From: Thermoplasmata archaeon
GTDB lineage: Archaea > Thermoplasmatota > Thermoplasmata > GCA-020350865
Direction of reading: 5' to 3'
NCBI GenBank assembly: GCA_020351895.1
Contig: CP070672.1
Location: 2,254,593 to 2,263,365 of the forward strand
Length of the DNA stretch: 8,773 nt
Shown: one piece after another, positions 5,910-8,773 of the stretch
Numbering within the stretch: position 1 is the first letter of the stretch
Layout: each line of letters opens with the position of its first letter
Program-made: the position numbers and the translations under genes
The notes under the pieces: model-generated
What the model saw: the letters and a program-made list of their open reading frames with translations, nothing else
Database searches by the model: none
What the model was told of the DNA's origin: nothing

Positions 5910-7487
5910 ATGAAGATAACACTAATTTCACCATCACCACCTGATCTTTACGCTCCTGGGGTTAGAACTCTATCCTCTTATCTTAAGAAGAACAGACATC
6001 AAACAAAACTTATCTTGCTTGCAGGTGGTACAGAAAACCTGCGTTTTGGTGGCCAGTTCGTTTATCAATATCGGGATTATGTGATTGATCAGGTAATAGA
6101 ACTTTCAAAGGATACGGATATTGTCGGTATATCTTTCATGACACAATATTTTGACAGGGCATTACAGCTTACGAAAAGGTTAAAGGAAACAATTAAAGTG
6201 CCTATTGTATGGGGTGGCATCCATCCGACTCTATGTCCGGAGGAGGGGGTCATTCACGCCGATATGGTCTGCATTGGGGAAGGAGAAGAGGCTTTATTAG
6301 AATTAATGGATAAGATGGAGAAAGGACAAGATCCCTATAATACAAAGAACTTTTGGTTCCGCAGAAACGGAGGTGGAGATATTATCAGAAATGAAATTCG
6401 TCCCCCCATAACGGACTTAGATACACTACCCTTCCAGGATTATGACTTCAATGAACATTACGTGTACGACCCTATAAAAGATAGTATCGTTGCTTTAACA
6501 GGGCGTATGTTTGAAAATCTGTTTTCTCTGGCTCCTGCACTGGATGGTAGAATGAAACCTTCCTATAAAATCATGACCACCCGTGGATGTCCCATGAATT
6601 GTACATTTTGTGCTTCCAGTGTCCTTAAGAAGAAGTTTTATTCACACAGGTATGTCCGCCATAGAAGCGTAGGTAATGTGATCAAAGAGCTGGAAGAGAT
6701 TACTACACGATTCCCCTCTATTAAGATAATTCAATTTTTCGATGATATTCTGTTTTCCTTGAAAAAGGATTACATCAAGGATCTATGCACCGTATATGAG
6801 GAAAAAATCGGTCTGCCCTTTTACTGTCAAGCTAGTGCAACAACATTAGACGAAGAAAAGCTAAGATACCTTTTGGACGCAGGACTGATTTGGGTTGAAA
6901 TTGGAATACAGTCAGGTAGTGACAGGACAAATCAACTTTATAGCCGAAAGGTGTCTAACACTCAAGTCCTCAAGGCAGCAAACTTACTGCATAAATACAA
7001 TCACAGGATGCTTTCTCCATGCTATCATGTTATTTCAGATAATCCATGGGAGACGAAAGAAGATATTCTGAAGACACTCAGTCTTATCACAGATTTGCCA
7101 AGACCCTATTGGATTAAGTTATCCTCCCTGGTCCTTTTCCCCAAGACGGACCTCTATGAAAAAGCTAAAGCAGAAGGGTTGATCAAAAACGATCTTGAAG
7201 AAATCTATAGGAAGCCTTTTCTGCACTTTAGCGGAAACTACCTGAATTATCTAATCTATCTGTCAGGATATTGCTATTTTCCCCGTTGGATCCTAAAGGT
7301 CTTAAAGACACCCTTCCTAGTAAGGATCTTTCAGCAAAAAGGCTTCGATCCATTATTTACCTGGCTATATCAAATTGCTGAAGTTGTAAGGAAAGGCGGA
7401 AGAGCTATGAGAGCCCTCTTACACGGGGATTTCAAGCGTGTTTTCCATCGGGTTCAATTTCTCTTGCGGGCTAAAAGGACAGGTTAG
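5910..7487 (+). CDS. B12-binding-domain radical SAM protein, tandem paralog A
   Basis: Starting at the ATG at 5910 gives 525 residues; the in-frame GTG at 5892 would add six. The ATG is preferred because AGGG precedes it and because the next gene begins with the same MKITLIS. Residues 1-140 form the cobalamin-binding-like domain, with GISFMTQYFDRALQL, VWGGIHPTLCPEE (100-112) and CIGEGEEALLEL. A linker of about 80 residues follows (TDLDTLPFQDYDF and onward). The radical SAM domain has TTRGCPMNCTFC (Cys227, Cys231, Cys234), RHRSVGNVIKELEEI, FFDDILF, GIQSGS (332-337) and LFPKTDLYEKAKAEG. The C-terminal 85 or so residues are hydrophobic and basic (YLIYLSGYCYFPRW, ILKVLKTPFLVRIF) and may bind the membrane. 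The gene lies 33 bp after the acyltransferase and 2 bp before its paralog. The reaction, possibly methylation or another radical step, and the substrate cannot be read from sequence. Confidence 0.92.
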   Translation: MKITLISPSPPDLYAPGVRTLSSYLKKNRHQTKLILLAGGTENLRFGGQFVYQYRDYVIDQVIELSKDTDIVGISFMTQYFDRALQLTKRLKETIKVPIVWGGIHPTLCPEEGVIHADMVCIGEGEEALLELMDKMEKGQDPYNTKNFWFRRNGGGDIIRNEIRPPITDLDTLPFQDYDFNEHYVYDPIKDSIVALTGRMFENLFSLAPALDGRMKPSYKIMTTRGCPMNCTFCASSVLKKKFYSHRYVRHRSVGNVIKELEEITTRFPSIKIIQFFDDILFSLKKDYIKDLCTVYEEKIGLPFYCQASATTLDEEKLRYLLDAGLIWVEIGIQSGSDRTNQLYSRKVSNTQVLKAANLLHKYNHRMLSPCYHVISDNPWETKEDILKTLSLITDLPRPYWIKLSSLVLFPKTDLYEKAKAEGLIKNDLEEIYRKPFLHFSGNYLNYLIYLSGYCYFPRWILKVLKTPFLVRIFQQKGFDPLFTWLYQIAEVVRKGGRAMRALLHGDFKRVFHRVQFLLRAKRTG

Positions 7488-7489
7488 AG

Positions 7490-8773
7490 ATGAAAATAAC
7501 ACTCATTTCACCCTATTATGATGTGGCATCAATTGGTATTAGAATCCTCTCCTCATGTCTGAAAACAGCTGGTCATCATACGCGGATGGTCTTTTTGCCT
7601 CAGGTTCGTGGCGGTTATCTCAATGACTTTCTCATTGAAGAGAATGAGAAGACCATGAATAATCTAATAGAGTTGTGCAGTGACTCAGATTTGATCGGGA
7701 TAACACTTATGACAAATTACTTTTTCAGGGTAGCTCGTCTAACCCAAAAGCTTAAGAGAGAACTTTCTCAGCCAATAATATGGGGTGGTATCCACCCAAC
7801 CATTAGACCTCGGGAATGCTTACAATATGCTGATATGATATGCGTTGGTGAAGGAGAAATTTCTCTAGTGGAACTCTGCAATTGTCTGGAAAAAGGTCTG
7901 GATCAGTCGAATATTAAAGGGATATGGTCCAGAAGAGAAGGTGAAATTATTAATAATGGGACTCGCTCTCTAATCCAGGACCTGGATTCTGTACCTTATC
8001 CCGATTATACGATCGACAATTCATTTATATTGGAAAAAGACTACCTCGTACCCATGGATTATGGTCGTTTACATCTTTCTCTTCTCAGAGGTATGACAAT
8101 CGACGACGGGAAGGCGACCTATCAGGTGATTACTTCCAGGGGGTGTCCTCTTAACTGCTCTTATTGCAGCAACGACATACTTAAACGCCTGCATGGAAAG
8201 GAGAAGTATTTGAGGTGCAGATCACCTGAAAATGTCATAAAAGAGCTGGAAGATGCTATAAACAAAATGGATTTTATTCGGGGCATTTGGATCTCGGATG
8301 ATTGTTTTATTTACCAACCCACTGAGTATTTAGAGAAATATATAGATCTTTATAAAAAGAAGGTCAATCTTCCCTTTTTTTGCTTGGGAGATCCGATCCA
8401 TGTGACGAGAGAGAAGATGAACTCCCTATGTGACGGAGGACTAAAGCTAATGACAATGGGGTTACAGAGCGGATCAGAAAAAACTAAGAAATTGTACAAG
8501 CGAAATATATCTAATGATAAAATATTGGAGACCACAAAAATTATCAATCAATTTCAAGCAAAGATGTATCCACCTATGTACGACATAATAGTTGACAATC
8601 CTTATGAAAGTCTAGAAGACCAATTTGAAACCATAAAGCTCATATCGAAAATACCGAGACCTTACTACTTACAACTTTTTTCCCTAAGCTTTTTCCCTGA
8701 AACATCGCTTTATAAACGTGCCGTGAAGGATGGTATTATTACAGATGATTACAAGCAGATATACAATAAGCCC
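7490..8773 (+). CDS. B12-binding-domain radical SAM protein, tandem paralog B, 3' truncated by window
   Basis: From the ATG at 7490 the frame stays open for 428 codons to the right edge, so the stop and C-terminus are missing. It begins MKITLISPYYDV and has IIWGGIHPTIRPREC (96-110) and ICVGEGE in the cobalamin-binding-like domain. The radical SAM motif TSRGCPLNCSYC supplies Cys219, Cys223 and Cys226. It is followed by RCRSPENVIKELEDA, WISDDCF, MGLQSGSEKTKKLYKR and IPRPYYLQLFSLSFFPETSL. By eye it matches the upstream paralog over its whole visible length: 22 of 36 residues around GGIHPT, and 20 of 41 at the end of the window. It starts 2 bp after the previous stop, with AAGGA (7475-7479) or AGGT (7481-7484) as possible ribosome binding sites, so both are probably made from one transcript. 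The family is secure; the substrate is unknown. Confidence 0.92.
   Translation, partial: MKITLISPYYDVASIGIRILSSCLKTAGHHTRMVFLPQVRGGYLNDFLIEENEKTMNNLIELCSDSDLIGITLMTNYFFRVARLTQKLKRELSQPIIWGGIHPTIRPRECLQYADMICVGEGEISLVELCNCLEKGLDQSNIKGIWSRREGEIINNGTRSLIQDLDSVPYPDYTIDNSFILEKDYLVPMDYGRLHLSLLRGMTIDDGKATYQVITSRGCPLNCSYCSNDILKRLHGKEKYLRCRSPENVIKELEDAINKMDFIRGIWISDDCFIYQPTEYLEKYIDLYKKKVNLPFFCLGDPIHVTREKMNSLCDGGLKLMTMGLQSGSEKTKKLYKRNISNDKILETTKIINQFQAKMYPPMYDIIVDNPYESLEDQFETIKLISKIPRPYYLQLFSLSFFPETSLYKRAVKDGIITDDYKQIYNKP

Noticed and set aside
1..8773. Mobile element, CRISPR array, tRNA or rRNA genes
   Set aside because: No transposase or integrase frames, no regularly spaced direct repeats and no RNA gene patterns were seen. 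Nearly all of the window is accounted for by the seven genes.

Overview
The window is a densely packed, single-strand (+) gene block. It holds seven protein-coding genes, the first and last cut by the window edges, with no RNA gene, insertion sequence, CRISPR array or clear terminator seen. Five of the seven products are radical SAM enzymes carrying the CxxxCxxC [4Fe-4S] motif. Two of these have SPASM-type C-termini and three have an N-terminal cobalamin-binding-like domain. The other two are an alkaline-phosphatase-superfamily phosphohydrolase (COG3379-like) and an LpxL/HtrB-like acyltransferase. The heavy use of oxygen-sensitive radical SAM and B12-type chemistry suggests an anaerobe. The LpxL-like acyltransferase suggests a diderm bacterium. 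Base composition is moderate to AT-rich. I cannot assign a phylum from the sequence alone.

Layout: (1) 1-989, C-terminal part of the phosphohydrolase. (2) 990-1094, an AT-rich gap that may carry a weak promoter. (3) 1095-2321 and 2358-3389, two radical SAM/SPASM genes 36 bp apart. (4) 3390-3465, a short gap holding a possible 13-codon leader ORF and a small inverted repeat. (5) 3466-4917 and 4911-5876, a B12-type radical SAM gene overlapping the acyltransferase gene by 7 bp; sampled stretches of this pair are visibly richer in GC than the flanks. (6) 5910-7487 and 7490-8773 (cut at the right edge), two tandem paralogous B12-type radical SAM genes separated by 2 bp. The last one has no stop in the window.

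How the genes might work together: shared strand, short spacings and overlaps point to one or a few co-transcribed units. An acyltransferase translationally linked to a B12 radical SAM enzyme, with further radical SAM enzymes and a phosphohydrolase nearby, fits a pathway building or modifying a lipid or lipid-linked surface molecule. Radical SAM enzymes are known to act on lipids in hopanoid methylation and tetraether formation. The lipid assignment is inference: no substrate can be read from the sequence, and a role in another secondary metabolite is equally possible. The strongest points for follow-up are the five-enzyme radical SAM cluster, the tandem B12 paralogs, and the acyltransferase in which the usual acidic partner of the catalytic His is an Arg.
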